The position numbers and the translations under genes were made by a program. The notes beneath the pieces are model-generated. The model had not been told where the DNA came from. It did not search any database and saw nothing but the letters and a program-made list of their open reading frames with translations. 64,000 bases of DNA from Hofstenia miamia (taxonomy: Eukaryota > Xenacoelomorpha > Acoela): assembly GCA_004352715.1 (NCBI GenBank), contig SCFE01000117.1, forward strand, positions 524,727 through 588,726, read 5' to 3'. Shown in pieces: positions 1-10,640 of the stretch; the first letter of the stretch is position 1; every line of letters begins with the position of its first letter.

Positions 1-61
1 GGGGGCCGGTGTATCCTTATAGTATTAAAAATGTTTTTCAATACCCAAATTACATTAATGT

Positions 62-92
<31 letters not shown>

Positions 93-479
93 CTGAAATT
101 ATATATAGTGTTAAAATATCTAGTCTGCTTCACCTAGATCAGCAATTCTTCATCTGAATCAATAACCCTTATAAGCAATATGATTAAGCATGTATTCATA
201 GCTGTAACTGAAATTAAGAAGTTTAATTACACCTGGAATTTCAGTCAGGGCTCAAATTAGGAGGTATTGCACCCCAATCTGTGCTCTAATTTCAGTAAAA
301 ATTTTTAACCAAAATCAAATTTGAATTTCAGAATCAGCCTATGTCATCATATTGAATATAGATAGATGTGGTAGTGATGGACATCTCTTTACACGTAAGA
401 TAAGATATTCCTTATTCAGATGAATGTTAACAATCAGGAACTGGCAATTTATCGGAATAGCCTCATCAAATATACAAAA
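1..479. other. No gene seen; (AT)n tract
   Basis: An alternating AT tract lies at about 66-92. The rest is unique AT-rich sequence with no open frame or transposon end that I can recognise. Confidence 0.6.
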
Positions 480-1065
480 CATACATACAAATACATACAA
501 TAGAATATAACACTATATACAATAAATCTGTTAGGCTAATGATAAATTACTATAAAAGATTTTAAGAACAAGGTGTTGTATAGTCATTATTATATATCCT
601 AGCCTTGCTTTAACCAAGATATACCTTTGTTTACGAAAAATTTTAATGTGCTTTTTAAAAGCTTGCTATTTTTCATTGTTCATTATCTCTTTAGGTAATG
701 AGTTCCAAGTTCGAATAGCANTACATACAATAGAATATAACATTATATACAATAAATCTGTTAGGCTAATGATTAATTACTATAAAAGATTTTAAGAACA
801 AGGTGTTGTATAGTCATTATTATATATCCTAGCCTTGCTTTAACCAAGATATACCTTTGTTTACGAAAAATTTTAATGTGCTTTTTAAAAGCTTGCTATT
901 TTTCATTGTTCATTATCTCTTTAGGTAATGAGATCCAAGTTCGAATAGCAGTATTAATGAATGATTGCTTCAAAACTTTTTCTTTATATTTAGTACAGAT
1001 AAAGTGTTTTGATCTGGAATTCTGCTTGTGAATAAAACTTGGCATTAAACTAATATTGCATTAAA
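480..1065 (-). mobile_element. 3' end of a LINE reverse-transcriptase ORF (relic)
   Basis: On the minus strand, 1010 down to about 760 reads as the C-terminal tail of a non-LTR retrotransposon ORF2: KYKEKVLKQSFINTAIRTW, then SLPKEIMNN, then a lysine-rich stretch. The family pattern here is R-x-x-x-x-W-N-x-L-P followed by F-K-x-x-L. Stops follow, and the relic ends in short CATACAAATA-like repeats near 480-500. Part of it is duplicated around the single N at 721. No catalytic RT motif remains, so the clade cannot be named. Confidence 0.55.
490..950. repeat. Duplicated contig end around the N at 721
   Basis: Bases of about 490-720 recur at 722-950 with only a few substitutions and a small indel, and the two copies meet at a single N. 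This looks like two overlapping contig ends or haplotypes joined without merging, not a biological tandem duplication. The same signature occurs at the Ns at 29856 and 60947. Confidence 0.8.
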
Positions 1066-1294
1066 TGTGTGGTATTATGCAGACATGTGATTGAACAACA
1101 ATGGTTGGTGCAATTGAACATGAGCGAATTAATTTTTTCTTGCATATGTACTGAAAACTATTGACATTGCTGATGTAGAAGAAAAACGGAGTGCAGCTGT
1201 GTTATTTTTCAGGAAAATATGCAACTATCGGGAAAGGTAGGATAGAGCCTTGCATTTCTGCTACTAGGTCGGACTGTTTCTTGCCAAAAAATCT

Positions 1295-1338
1295 TAGTGG
1301 GGGGTCCATCCCGGGAGCCTCTTCTGAATCCGCCACTG
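1295..1338. mobile_element. Orphan hAT-like terminus
   Basis: Read on the minus strand from 1338, the sequence starts CAGTGGCGGATTCAGAAGAG and continues GC-rich through GGGATGGACCCCCC. This is the style of a hAT-superfamily terminal inverted repeat (CAGTGGCG-). The partner end was not found. GC content stands out from the flanks. Confidence 0.4.
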
Positions 1339-2580
1339 ATTAAAATTATATCTTCGTACAGTCCTTTTATTTTGATAGAATTTATGCTATTTATTCTAAA
1401 TCATATATGTTTACTATAGAAACTCGTAATACCATTTGCAGAACAAAAAAGTGCAAATGTATAAACTGACTTCAACTAATCTTAAAGTGCAATATTACGC
1501 ATAACATGCATATACGCATAGATTATAATTAAAGGCTGTTTTCAGCATTTAGCCTAAAAAATTACCTTGAGTTTGTAAAACGCAATGCCTTCTGTAAATG
1601 CAAATCCAAACATTGTAAATGGCTCTCGATTTTGTTTTACAATAACTGGTCCGCAATGCACTAGCTTCTCTGATTTTATCAACCCTAATAGAATTTCCTT
1701 TTGCTTTAAATGGTTCCAATCCGTGTGCGTCTTCTTTGAAAAGGCTTTGAAGAAAAAATTGTGTATTTTTTCTCTAAAAATATATAAAATAGCAAGATTA
1801 TTTATGAATATAGCTAATCGAAAATTTCATCACTATACTTAGAGCAACTTTTACAAATTGCAAAGCACTTTTCTAATTAAAATTCGTAGGCATCTTAAAT
1901 GATAGTTTAGTTCTTGTAGATAATCAGAATACATTGTAAACATGGCTGTACTCCTAAATATTTAACAAAGAAAATCTTAATTTGAGTACTGTGTTTTATA
2001 TAGTATATTTTGGGAAAATTTCATTTCTCAACAAATAAAATTCAACACACCAAACCCGATAATGCAAACCCTAACAAGAGAAGCTGGGTCCAAAATTAAA
2101 TTTATCAAGGTGGGCTTAGCCCCCTCTTCTCCCACATCGAGTACACCCTGGTTATAAAGTTTATTGTTAATCAATTATTTCAAATGAATTGAATGTCAAC
2201 AATGACTGTTTACCTTTGTAGTATTTAATAATCTATACATAAATTCATTCAAAATGCAAAGTTTTTGAATAACCAATCATCTATAAGATGCAAGTAAACT
2301 TTTTAAGTTAGAAACTTTGAATAACATATTTAACTAGTAATGATTGTACACAAACATTTAAGAGCTGAACTAAATTGAGCTACCAATACAATACTTAGCA
2401 CTAGAAAGTCCAATGATTCTATATCTTAAATTCATGCAGCTGTCAGAATTGACGCATTTAAGTAAAACTAACAAAAACAAAACAAATGAAAGAAAAGTGT
2501 CAGAAGAACAAAATGAGCTGTTTTTCTATTTAAATTCTCATTTCATGAAGAATTACAAATGCATTTAAGATGTGCAAAGT
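1339..2580. other. No gene seen
   Basis: Only low-content frames are present, including an 85-codon open frame at 1585-1842 with no recognisable motif. A second GC-rich stretch at 2110-2150, read on the minus strand as CAGGGTGTACTCGATGTGGG, may be another orphan hAT-type end. Confidence 0.5.
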
Positions 2581-2614
2581 GGTCAAATTTGACCGCTCGG
2601 ACTTTCCGTGTTAA
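2581..2614. mobile_element. Orphan piggyBac-like terminus
   Basis: A perfect palindrome GGTCAAATTTGACC (2581-2594) is followed by GCTCGGACTTTCCGTG and then TTAA (2611-2614). Read inward it is TTAA-CACGGAAAG- with a palindrome about 20 bp inside. TTAA-bounded ends with an internal GGTCAAA-like palindrome are typical of piggyBac-type elements. No partner end or transposase was found nearby. Confidence 0.4.
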
Positions 2615-3325
2615 ACAAGAAATAAATTGATAACAACTATTTAACACTGGTAGTGATAATTGAGTAAATAAATAAGTATTCATTGCTAAAGCTAAAATAT
2701 AACTTTAGATAACATAAAAATGCTACAAATTACTTTATTGCCCATTTAAATGATGTGTGCAGAGGGTGAAAGACTGCGGATTTATTAATTAATAGAATTA
2801 AATAATCATGTTTCCAAAAATAAACATTGTAATGTAGTAGATTGCACGAAAACAATTATAAGATAAGCATATATGGATAAATTGATAACAAAATCTACAG
2901 TGCTGGGAAAATTTTTTAAAAATATATTTCATAAAATATTTTTGGAATTGGGCTACCTTTGAACGTTTCCAAGCAAAGTAAAACAAAAAAAAATTCAATT
3001 TAAAATTACCTTTTCAATAATAGTGTAAATTCACACAGAAATATTAGAAATATAGTGATTTTCGCATAGTTTTAAGGAATGTATAGGAAATAATTTTAGA
3101 TCTGTAGACATTTCTGAGACCCTACATGAATTTAAACAACACCTTTTTAAATCAGGATAAAACTGATTGTTATAAGTAATCAATAAATATATGTAAATAA
3201 GCTTAAGTAGAAGTCTTGGATAAATAAATTATCATATTCCAGAGTTCATTTGAAATATGGTACCTCAGTAAATTTAGCTACACTGCACTGTAATATTTAA
3301 TATCGTGAATATTTATAAAACTCAC
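2615..3325. other. No confident gene; possible LINE tail
   Basis: On the plus strand about 3060-3160 can be read as a LINE C-terminal tail ending HEFKQHLFKSG and a stop. On the minus strand the same bases could be the next exon of the gene at 3326-4017, because an acceptor gives the right phase near 3125. The two readings exclude each other and I could not choose. Confidence 0.3.
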
Positions 3326-4017
3326 TTAATAGTGGATTCCTCCAAGCGATGCAAGACGGATTTTATATTATCGCAATTTCTTGATAATAGCAGATGACTA
3401 TTGCGGACAGCACTAGCAAAAAATAGTTTTCTAAAGACGTCATGTTTAAGATGAGTATAGTTCTTCATGATGCCAGTATCATTGGAAGCGCTTAAAAAGA
3501 TTTGGTCTAACTCTATAGGATAAGCTTCCCATCTAGAAATTTCCATAGTAGTGATTCCAATAGTTAAGTTAGCTAGCAATTGTCTAAATGAACGAAGTTA
3601 TTGAACATTATATAAATCGTTTAAGAACCACGTCAAAGTGAAGAATATTTGTATATACGAATCTATCTTTACTCATCAAAGACATACCTTTGATTTTTAC
3701 TGAATTTTTCTGCATTTGGAGTATCACATTTGAATGGGTTAGAAGAGAGAAACTTTAGCACCGATGCACTGAACTTATGATAGCAAAAGAATTTGCGAAA
3801 TGAATCGATTATCAAGGTCCATTGCTTTGATTTTTCTGTAGAATCATCGATTACAAACAATGATTTTATCAATGAATCGTGCAAATTACATATTTCATCA
3901 ATCGAGTCATGCAAATTCTGGTAGCATACAAACTTTTCTCTTGCATCTAGCAAAGACTGCAAATGCTTCTGCTCTGACTTAAAAAATAATTTTAAGTTTT
4001 GCATTAAACTTGCAGGC
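3326..4017 (-). CDS. Two internal exons of a helical protein, possibly a RhoGEF (DH) domain
   Basis: Exon A is 4017-3688: acceptor ...TACTTTTAG before it, donor AAAG|GTATGT after it. Exon B is 3583-3326: acceptor CATTTAG, donor ATTAA|GTGAGT. Both acceptors and both donors have the same phase (2 nt before, 1 nt after the intron), the joined frame has no stop, and the intron between them is 104 nt. The 195 or so residues are almost all helical. SEQKHLQSLLDAREKF resembles conserved region 1 of DH domains, DEICNLHDSLIKSL the iF-n-i-e-x-i-x-x-H segment, and SRWEAYPIELDQIF the Q-R-I-x-R-Y-x-L-L-L helix. If it is a Dbl-family exchange factor it would activate Rho GTPases at membranes, but the assignment is by pattern only and the QR motif is poor. 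Outer exons (N-terminus, expected PH domain) were not located. That these are real exons is more certain than the family. Confidence 0.55.
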
Positions 4018-4479
4018 CTAAAAGTATATGTTCAGGCATAGTACAACTATTTTGTATGACATGATCATCCAAAGATGTTGTGTTATAAGACACTATTATA
4101 TTTTTATAAATTTTAATAAGTTATTTTGCATTTTCGTAATTGGTTGGTCTCTAAAAACAATAAATTTTATAACTTTGATTTAACGGCTAAGAACATCTCA
4201 TTTTATGTAGATTTATGTAATTAAATATATAAATATACAGTAAATGAACCCTATATAGGGGGTAAAAATTATTTCTCAATTTACTCGAATTGTTTCATCA
4301 GATTTTCATCTGTCCCGCTGGACAGTTTTTCCTTCAAAATATTTCCCACCCCATGCTCCTTTAAAAGCCTGAAAAATTTGAACAATTTCCTTCGAACACT
4401 TCTTGACAGACATTCCTTACGTAATTGTAAGCACAGGAAAAATACCATTTTCAAATATCACTGGACTCTTGGGAGTATT
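4018..4479. other. No gene seen
   Basis: This is the presumed intron upstream of the exon at 3688-4017, followed by stop-rich sequence. Part of it may be further decayed retrotransposon continuing from 4480. Confidence 0.4.
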
Positions 4480-5010
4480 TTCCTTCCCTAGGAACCCAAC
4501 TACTGCTGTGAAACTCACTGGTCTTTAGTGTCCTTATTACCTAGCTATATGATGCACTATCATTTACCTTCAAGTAGTTTATCCAAGCCATTGTAAATCT
4601 TGCATTTCCCCCATTTAAGTGTTCCATCACTGCCTGGTATATGAGCAACTGATTTTTATAACCTCTAATCTTTGATCTAAGCCATTTTTTTGCTCTTCTG
4701 GGATGAAGCTATTCCTCCTTAAGTAATACGTTAGCCTGCTTGAAACAACTTAGGTTTACGCTTTCCAAATAGTTGGGAAACATGTTTGTGACCTGAAGTT
4801 GTTTGTTTCACTTCTATTCTTAAGTTCTTTCTGTATCAGGGTGGTGTTTCCTACTACCATCCTCTTGGATACCCACTCATCACGTATTCTTCCAATGCTG
4901 TGGGCTCTCACTATTCCGTGTGGACTTCTTCAACCAATTTTCCCACGTATCTCATCATTGCCTGGTGCTTCCAAGTTTTCATTTTCCTTCAGATTTGTTG
5001 TTGCTGTTTT
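4480..5010 (-). mobile_element. Relic of an R2/NeSL-type non-LTR reverse transcriptase
   Basis: Read on the minus strand with several frameshifts, blocks appear in the order of the RT of site-specific-type LINEs: EAPGNDEIRGK (fingers, x-G-x-D-x-I-x-x-x-W), VVGNTTLIQKELKNRSETNN, FRSQTCFPTIWK (N-Y-R-P-I-T-C-L-P-T-x-W-K), YYLRRNSFIPEEQK (L-L-P-E-E-Q-K-G), and QAVMEHLNGGNARFTMAWI followed by NYLKVNDSAS (motif A, M-A-W-I-D-Y-x-K-A-Y-D-S). T-C-L-P-T and M-A-W-I-D-Y are hallmarks of the R2/R4/NeSL/HERO branch, unlike every other LINE in the window. Motif A has N instead of the catalytic D here. It is dead and badly degraded. Confidence 0.6.
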
Positions 5011-5308
5011 GCTAACTTAACACATCTTCATCGGAATTCCTTTTGCTTTCTCAGAATAATCTATTACTAGTCATCGGCTTGTTCACTTCCACTCTCAGCA
5101 GCAGTAAGTTTAAAAATGAGGTCAATACTTGGTAAAACCTGATGAATGGCATCAATGCCATTACTATAAATTTGTAGTTTTATAGAAACTTCTAAGATCT
5201 ACTATTTGTAATGTACCCCTTCATCTAGTATTTACTTTACATGTGATAGAGTTAATTTAGTCCTATGGGTTAATATGCATTGCAAAATACGAGTGCGCAG
5301 GTCTCTTA

Positions 5309-6712
5309 GCAACATCTTTAATTTAATATCGATTTATTTGCGAGTGAATCCGTAAATCAAAATTTAAAATAACCTGAGGTTTCGAACAGTATTGTCATGT
5401 TTCAGCAATGTATTGCAAAAAACTACAATTTGCAAGGTTAAAGTTATGCTCCCTCAAAATTCTTTTCTACTCCGATTTGTGACTCGCTACCAAGTCCTTC
5501 AAGCAATAAATAATCTAAAGGTTAATAAATCAAGCGGACCTTTTGAAATACCGACATGGTGTATTAAAGATTGTGCAAAATTCATTAGTAGTCCTTTATG
5601 CCATATCATCAATCACTGAATACAACTAAATACCTTTCCATTAATTTTAAAATTAGATAATGTTACTCCCGTATATAAAAGAGATAACCCGCAAAGATAT
5701 TGCCATTGCCGGCCTATTTCAATCATCTCGTCTTTTGCAAAATCTTTGAAAAATTAATATTTGACCAAATAAACACTTATGTCCATAACAAATCAATCTT
5801 TCGAATACTCAATTCGGCTTTCGCAAAGCTAACTCCACCGCTTTACTTTACGCTAGTGAAAATTGGAGATCTTATCTCGATAATAACAATTTGTCACAAT
5901 TGCTTCTATCGATTTGTCCAAAGCATTTGATTCCATTGATCACTATATTCTTCTTAAAAAGCTAGAATACATTGGTTTCGACACTAATAGTATAAATTTA
6001 GTAAGGTGCTACTCAAGTCATCGTTTTCAAAGAGTAGAGGTAAATGGTATATTTTCTAACTGGGGTGAAACTTACAAAGGTGTTCCACAGGATACTGTTT
6101 TAGGACTTCTATTTTTCTCGTTGTATGTAAAAGCAAGTTGGCTATGATTGTGGAATAGTGCAGTATGTGAAGGACACATGATAATCAAATAGAAACATCA
6201 ATTAGTAAGTTAGAAGTCAATCTGTCTCAACAGCTAAAATATTTTAATATATCCCATTTAACTGTAAATCCCTCTAAAACAGAATTCTGTGTTATGTCTC
6301 CCTTTCACAAAGATAATCAATCACACATTTTAAATTTTTCGGGGTCAAAAATTATTCTAGTCGAATCTTTCAAATACCTTGGAGTAGCAATCGATAATAA
6401 ATTGAACTATTCAAGTCACATACGCAAAGTATTACGCAAAATGGTAATGGGAATTAAAACTATTCACATATAGGAAAATTTGTAAATTCCAAAATGAAAT
6501 CGATGTTGGTTAACTATCTAGTATTAAGTCATTATAGATACTGTAATGTTTTATTTAATAACATAAACCACTCTCAGCAACATCTTTAATTTAATATCGA
6601 TTGATTTGCCTGTGAATCCGTAAAGCAAAATTTAAAAAAAACATGACGTTTCGAACAGTATTGTCATATTTCACATTGCATTGCAAAAAGCTGTTATTTG
6701 CAGGGTGAAATT
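5309..6712. repeat. About 130-bp direct repeats flanking a LINE relic
   Basis: Bases 5309-5438 and 6576-6712 align over their whole length with scattered substitutions. Both start AGCAACATCTTTAATTTAAT and both contain GTTTCGAACAGTATTGTCAT. They bracket the LINE relic exactly. This could be an unusually long target-site duplication or a duplication made during insertion; the right copy overlaps a candidate exon on the minus strand. Confidence 0.7.
5440..6571 (+). mobile_element. Jockey/CR1-like LINE reverse-transcriptase relic
   Basis: Plus-strand frames carry, in order, VLQAINNLKVNKSSGPFEIP (x-L-x-x-x-K-S-S-G-x-D-x-I-P), a decayed R-P-I-S block near 5710, SIDLSKAFDSIDHYILLKKL (motif A, F-D-x-x-x-H), GVPQDTVLGLLFFSLYV (motif B, G-V-P-Q-G-x-x-L-G-P-L-L-F) and FKYLGVAIDNKLNYSSHIRK (post-catalytic K-Y-L-G-x-x-x-D-x-x-L). 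The A-D-D motif C is not readable and frameshifts separate the blocks. It lacks an endonuclease region, so it is 5'-truncated or internal. It sits between the direct repeats at 5309 and 6712. Confidence 0.75.
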
Positions 6713-6845
6713 TATACATGTATGAGTGCCAAGGGAAACCTTTTACATGTATTGGAGTGACTCGTAATATTGTACCGTTTAAGCATTCGAAGACGATATT
6801 TTCAGCGCATTCGAAATGTGACTTAATAATATAACAGCCGAAAAC
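6591..6845 (-). pseudogene. Candidate exon, weakly SUEL-lectin-like, possibly disrupted
   Basis: After an acceptor (TGTTTAACAG, 6846-6855) the minus strand is open for about 84 codons. The segment FECAENIVFECLNGTILRV has the cysteine-x-G-x-x-x-x-x-C-x-x-G-x-x-I pattern that starts galactose-binding SUEL lectin domains, but the later cysteines and the YGR motif are absent. The 3' half of the frame is the sequence repeated at 5309-5438, so the LINE insertion broke or duplicated this region. The family call is a weak pattern match. Confidence 0.25.
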
Positions 6846-7263
6846 CCTGTTAAACATCGAAGGTAAAGAAAAAATTTGCACATTCTTAGCAATTGACTAG
6901 GTCGAGGTAATTTATTAAACAAGAAGTAGATCATACTATTATTTAGAGTTCTATTTTACATTATTGTACTTTATGGAATGCATAAGTGCTTAAATGAATA
7001 CATAAGTTAGCAGGCAGATAAAAAGACCTTTTATAAAAGTAAGGAAGCAAAATATAACATCAATGAATTATGCTTTAGGCATAAATATATGTAGTAGAAT
7101 ATAAATTAATCATACCGTGTTATTTTCCCACTTTTACTATTAAACTATGAAAAATATTTGTGGAAAAATATTGATGAAAATGATACAAACGCAGCTTTGT
7201 TTTAATTCAGTATTATTACAGATATATTTTTATGTGCCTCAAATTTGAATTTATTTCGAGCTA

Positions 7264-7832
7264 TAGCTCAAGTAAAAAAAGTGGCCACATTATAAATACA
7301 TTTTTGATAACAAATGAAAGACAAATAAAGGCTTATAAAATAGATTTGAAAATATAATTTTCTCAGCTTGTAACCTGGTGACAAAGTTATTTGACAAGTT
7401 TGCCATGCAAAGTGTGACAGGCAGATCTTGAAACTGAATCCATTATACGGCCTCTAACTTCTTGAGTTATTTGGTGTTGCGATTCAAGGATGTAACTCTT
7501 TAATTCTTTCAGGTTTGTGGGATTTTTTCTCGACGAAATCCTTAAGAATCTGCCACACGTTCTCTATGAGTACTAGATCTGGCGAATTCGGTGGCCATTG
7601 CATAACTTGAATATTATAATTGGTAAAAAATTCTTTGGTCGTTTTCGAAAAATGAGGGGTTGCTTCATCTTGTTCTAAGATCCATGTATCGGAATATAAG
7701 CAGTTGCGTATGGTACAAATTCCTCGAGTATTTGGCAATATTTTGAACTATAAATTGTACCAGTGCCATCTAGTGTTAAAACTAATTAATAATCAAATTT
7801 TGAAAAATGGCCACCTTTTTTTACTTGAGCTA
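7264..7832 (-). mobile_element. Tc1/mariner deletion derivative with both terminal repeats
   Basis: Near-identical inverted ends read TAGCTCAAGTAAAAAAAGTG at 7264 and, on the minus strand from 7832, TAGCTCAAGTAAAAAAAGGT, flanked by TA. Inside, an 84-codon minus-strand frame (7484-7738) encodes only the C-terminal part of a Tc1-type transposase: the QDEATPHFSKTTKEFF block, then QWPPNSPDLVLIENVWQILK (second catalytic D block and the E of N-P-I-E-N). The N-terminal helix-turn-helix and first catalytic D are gone, so it can move only with help from another transposase. Confidence 0.75.
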
Positions 7833-7928
7833 TATAATTGTGTACAGCTTTGGATCATACATTTTTTTGTAAAAAATTATATGAAACAATATGAAAAATG
7901 CAATCTATTAAATATGGATATTTTATAA

Positions 7929-8141
7929 TTGACATTCTTTGATACATGTTGCTTTGAAAGAAATTACTTGAATTTTAAAAAGGGCTTAGCTGTGATTGCC
8001 ATTTCAATTTCTACATGTAGCATAGTATTACCATTCATAATTTATTATATTTCACGGTACGACGCATATATTATAGAAAGAAAAACTGTACATAGTGTTG
8101 CTGTTGGAAATACAATTTTAAATATAATCCTATTTTTCTAG
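7929..8141 (+). pseudogene. SLC16-like (monocarboxylate transporter) exon or relic
   Basis: The frame contains FKKGLAVIAISISTCSIVLP, FIIYYISRYDAY and a final hydrophobic NTILNIILFF. Monocarboxylate-transporter-type MFS proteins have at this place F-x-K-x-x-x-L-A-x-G-I-A-x-x-G-x-x-x-G-x-x-x-L-P-x-x-x-x-Y-L-x-x-x-Y-G, spanning TM4 and TM5. Order and spacing agree, but the glycines are largely missing and no other part of a transporter was found. It could be one exon of a broken gene or a chance hydrophobic frame. Confidence 0.3.
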
Positions 8142-8539
8142 AACAAATGAAATTCAGCTGAAGTGAGAAAGAATTAGATATCACTAAAAGAGTAAAAATT
8201 TTGCACAACTAACAAGCAGCACGATTTGCAGCCTATTATTGAGGTGAACTGAAAAAATTTCATTAGTACAGACTAAATTTATCAGAAATGAAACCATACA
8301 TTTTCCCATTATTAAGATTTTTAGACGCATCAATTAAAAATATATTTTAATATATTTTGTCCAAACTGCAGATATGCAAGCTTATTGGCATTCAAAAAAT
8401 ATACAGCAAAAATACGTATGTGCAATGTAAAGTATTTTTAAGCAATGCATGTTAATTTCAATAATTTATTATGTTACAGTGCTATTAATTGTTAATATTT
8501 CATTTCGAAATTCAATAATACAGATGCAACTACAAATAA

Positions 8540-8846
8540 TCAAATATACTTTGAATTTACTGCAGACGCTGAATTTCCACCCTGATTGTTAAATTCTTTC
8601 AAGGTAGACTTTAATGAAAACCGATTGTCTCAAACATTAGACTTCAAACCATGTTTGTAATGCTAATATTGCTGCCAAAGGAGCGAAACGCCTTTCTTTT
8701 GCAGACACTGTTTCGTAGCAAACTTCCTGATAAAGACTTGTTTGCTGTGTAATTCGATCCATTATTGAGCATGCTGCACCAATTTTACAAATTGCTTATC
8801 AAAGGACAGAGTCGCGTCCTACTTTTCGTCGTTGACAGCTAGGGCT
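8540..8846 (-). pseudogene. Unidentified gene-like exon region with stops and a frameshift
   Basis: A strong acceptor (TTTTTTGCTTATTGCAG) ends at 8847. Downstream the minus strand reads PSCQRRKVGRDSVL then stops, an in-frame 41-codon ORF (8762-8637) beginning MDRITQQTSLYQEVCYETVS, then in another frame DNRFSLKSTLKEFNNQ up to a stop at 8540. Codon and residue content look protein-coding, but one continuous frame needs corrections. I recognise no family. It may be a decaying last exon, or a short terminal exon followed by a small ORF. Confidence 0.3.
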
Positions 8847-8847
8847 G

Positions 8848-9755
8848 CAATAAGCAAAAAATATAATAAAATTACAGTCATTTCAATGAAAATTAACCTA
8901 AAACGAATATACCTACTGAAAGTTTGTGGGTTGAAGGTAAGTCAACATTGATCGTTCGTTTAAATATTTTTAAAATACTAGCAAAAATAGACAAAAAATA
9001 ATCCTAATTAGCTACCGCGAAGATAAATGCAAAACAAATTATTCTACTTTATGTTAACAGCATGACATCAATCTATGTTATTCACATGCATTTTACATTA
9101 CACACCATCAATTTTTTCAACTAGATCAGTATTACATTCAGGGGAATACGCAGGATTTTTTGACCGGGACATCTCAGTTGTGATCAAATTAAATGACCAA
9201 CGGTGAGAGACGTTAAGGAAGCATTTAAAATATTGTAAAATAGATATCGAAAATTCATTTGGCCAACTGAATTTTTAATATTTTTTAATATTTTCTACAA
9301 AAATTTTAAGATATAATTCATTAAACTCGATGTTGAGAACCTGACGAAGGAATAAAGTAAGGAAAACACGGGTACCATGACCTCTTTTTTAAGTTAATTT
9401 CAATAAGCAGGCATATAAACTGTCTCCGTTTTATTATTATTCTTCTAATGTTAATCTCAATTTGCACACGAGCAACACGTAATTCAATAAAGTATGTCCA
9501 TTATCATAGATATCGTCATAATACCTACAAATAGTTGAGACGGGGTAGCATGACACCACCACACTGGTTCCATGAACACCAGAATATTCTTCGAATTAAA
9601 AGCAAATCTGGTTGTAGCAATAAATTAAATATATAAAGCTTAGTTTAAATCTGTAAAATACAAAAGCAGTAATTTCTAATACTTTCATAAAACACAGACT
9701 ACAGGAATATGCTTTTCATGAAGCACAATAAAATTAACCCAGTATTTGGATTATT
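8848..9755. other. No gene seen
   Basis: AT-rich sequence with no recognisable frame, terminal repeat or RNA gene. Confidence 0.5.
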
Positions 9756-9826
9756 GGTGTGCGGGCCGGCCCGATGCCCGCTTGCGGCCCTTGGCCGAAG
9801 GGTTCGGGCGGGCTACGAGCTGGCAT
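9756..9826. other. Isolated GC-rich block, possible hAT-type end
   Basis: About 70 bp are dominated by G and C (it begins GTGTGCGGGCCGGCCCGATG) in surroundings that are overwhelmingly A and T, and the block ends at the single N at 9827. GTGTGCGGGCCGGCCC is reminiscent of GC-rich ends of some hAT elements, but no matching inverted copy was found and the N may mark a contig join. Confidence 0.35.
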
Positions 9827-10544
9827 ANTCACGGTCAAGGTACCACTAAGGCATGTCATAAAGTGAAATATCAAGCCTCTATGACCTCAGCACCGCAACC
9901 ATAACTTTGTGCACTCTGTGCATCAATGGGTTTGGATAGTCTATCTACTAAACCAGGACATACTTAGTAGGTCCTGAGATAACGTAATCCAGATGGGATT
10001 TGTTGTTGATCCCATTGGTCCTAGGCCTCAAAAGGACTTGATAATTAAGAATATAGAAAATTAGAAAGTCTTTATAATCGGAATTTTCATAGAAAAATAG
10101 TTAAATTTTGTTGCACTTCGGCACAACAATATTCTTTACCCAGCAAGCAACAAATGTTGCCTAAATGTTCCAGGAATGTTTCTGAAGTGTGATAAATGGC
10201 GGCGGTGGGAATTTTCCGGGAATGTTATCATTGTGTGACAGAAAATGTTTTGAGGATGTTTCAGAAAATGACCAACATTATATTTACAAAGATGTCAGAA
10301 ACTAGGTGCAAGTAGTAGCAATAGTGTTTTAGCATCACTGTAGTCATTCAAATTATGAATTATTTTNTTTTTGCCCAAAACTCTGCAATTTTTTGTCATA
10401 CATTACGAATGTACCAATATATAAATGTATTACTAAATAGATACATGGTGACTCTTAAGGCAAATCAATTGTACTTTTTAAAAAATCATCATAGCTTTGA
10501 AATGAAATATCATTGAATATACTCTTGTAACAAATTTTTTTCAA

Positions 10545-10640
10545 GAAGATAATCTGATCTATCGCCAGTGGATTATTATCTGTGGAGTGTATTGAAGGCA
10601 CGTGACTACCATGGATTCATATCACAAAATCTATCAATTT
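10545..10640 (+). mobile_element. Short Tc1/mariner transposase relic
   Basis: The frame SDLSPVDYYLWSVLKARDY (about 10554-10610) matches the third-acidic-residue block of mariner-type transposases (S-P-D-L-x-P-x-D-Y-x-L-W-x-x-L-K). Nothing else of the element is readable before the gap at 10912. Confidence 0.45.

Noticed and set aside
2798-2998. 66-codon minus-strand frame as a PH-domain exon of the possible RhoGEF
   Set aside because: Aromatic, hydrophobic, AT-driven composition without the beta-strand pattern or final tryptophan of PH domains; borders unclear.
3090-3125. Third exon of the helical gene at 3326-4017
   Set aside because: An acceptor and phase fit, but the opposite strand of the same bases reads as a LINE C-terminal tail (HEFKQHLFKSG-stop), so neither reading is secure.
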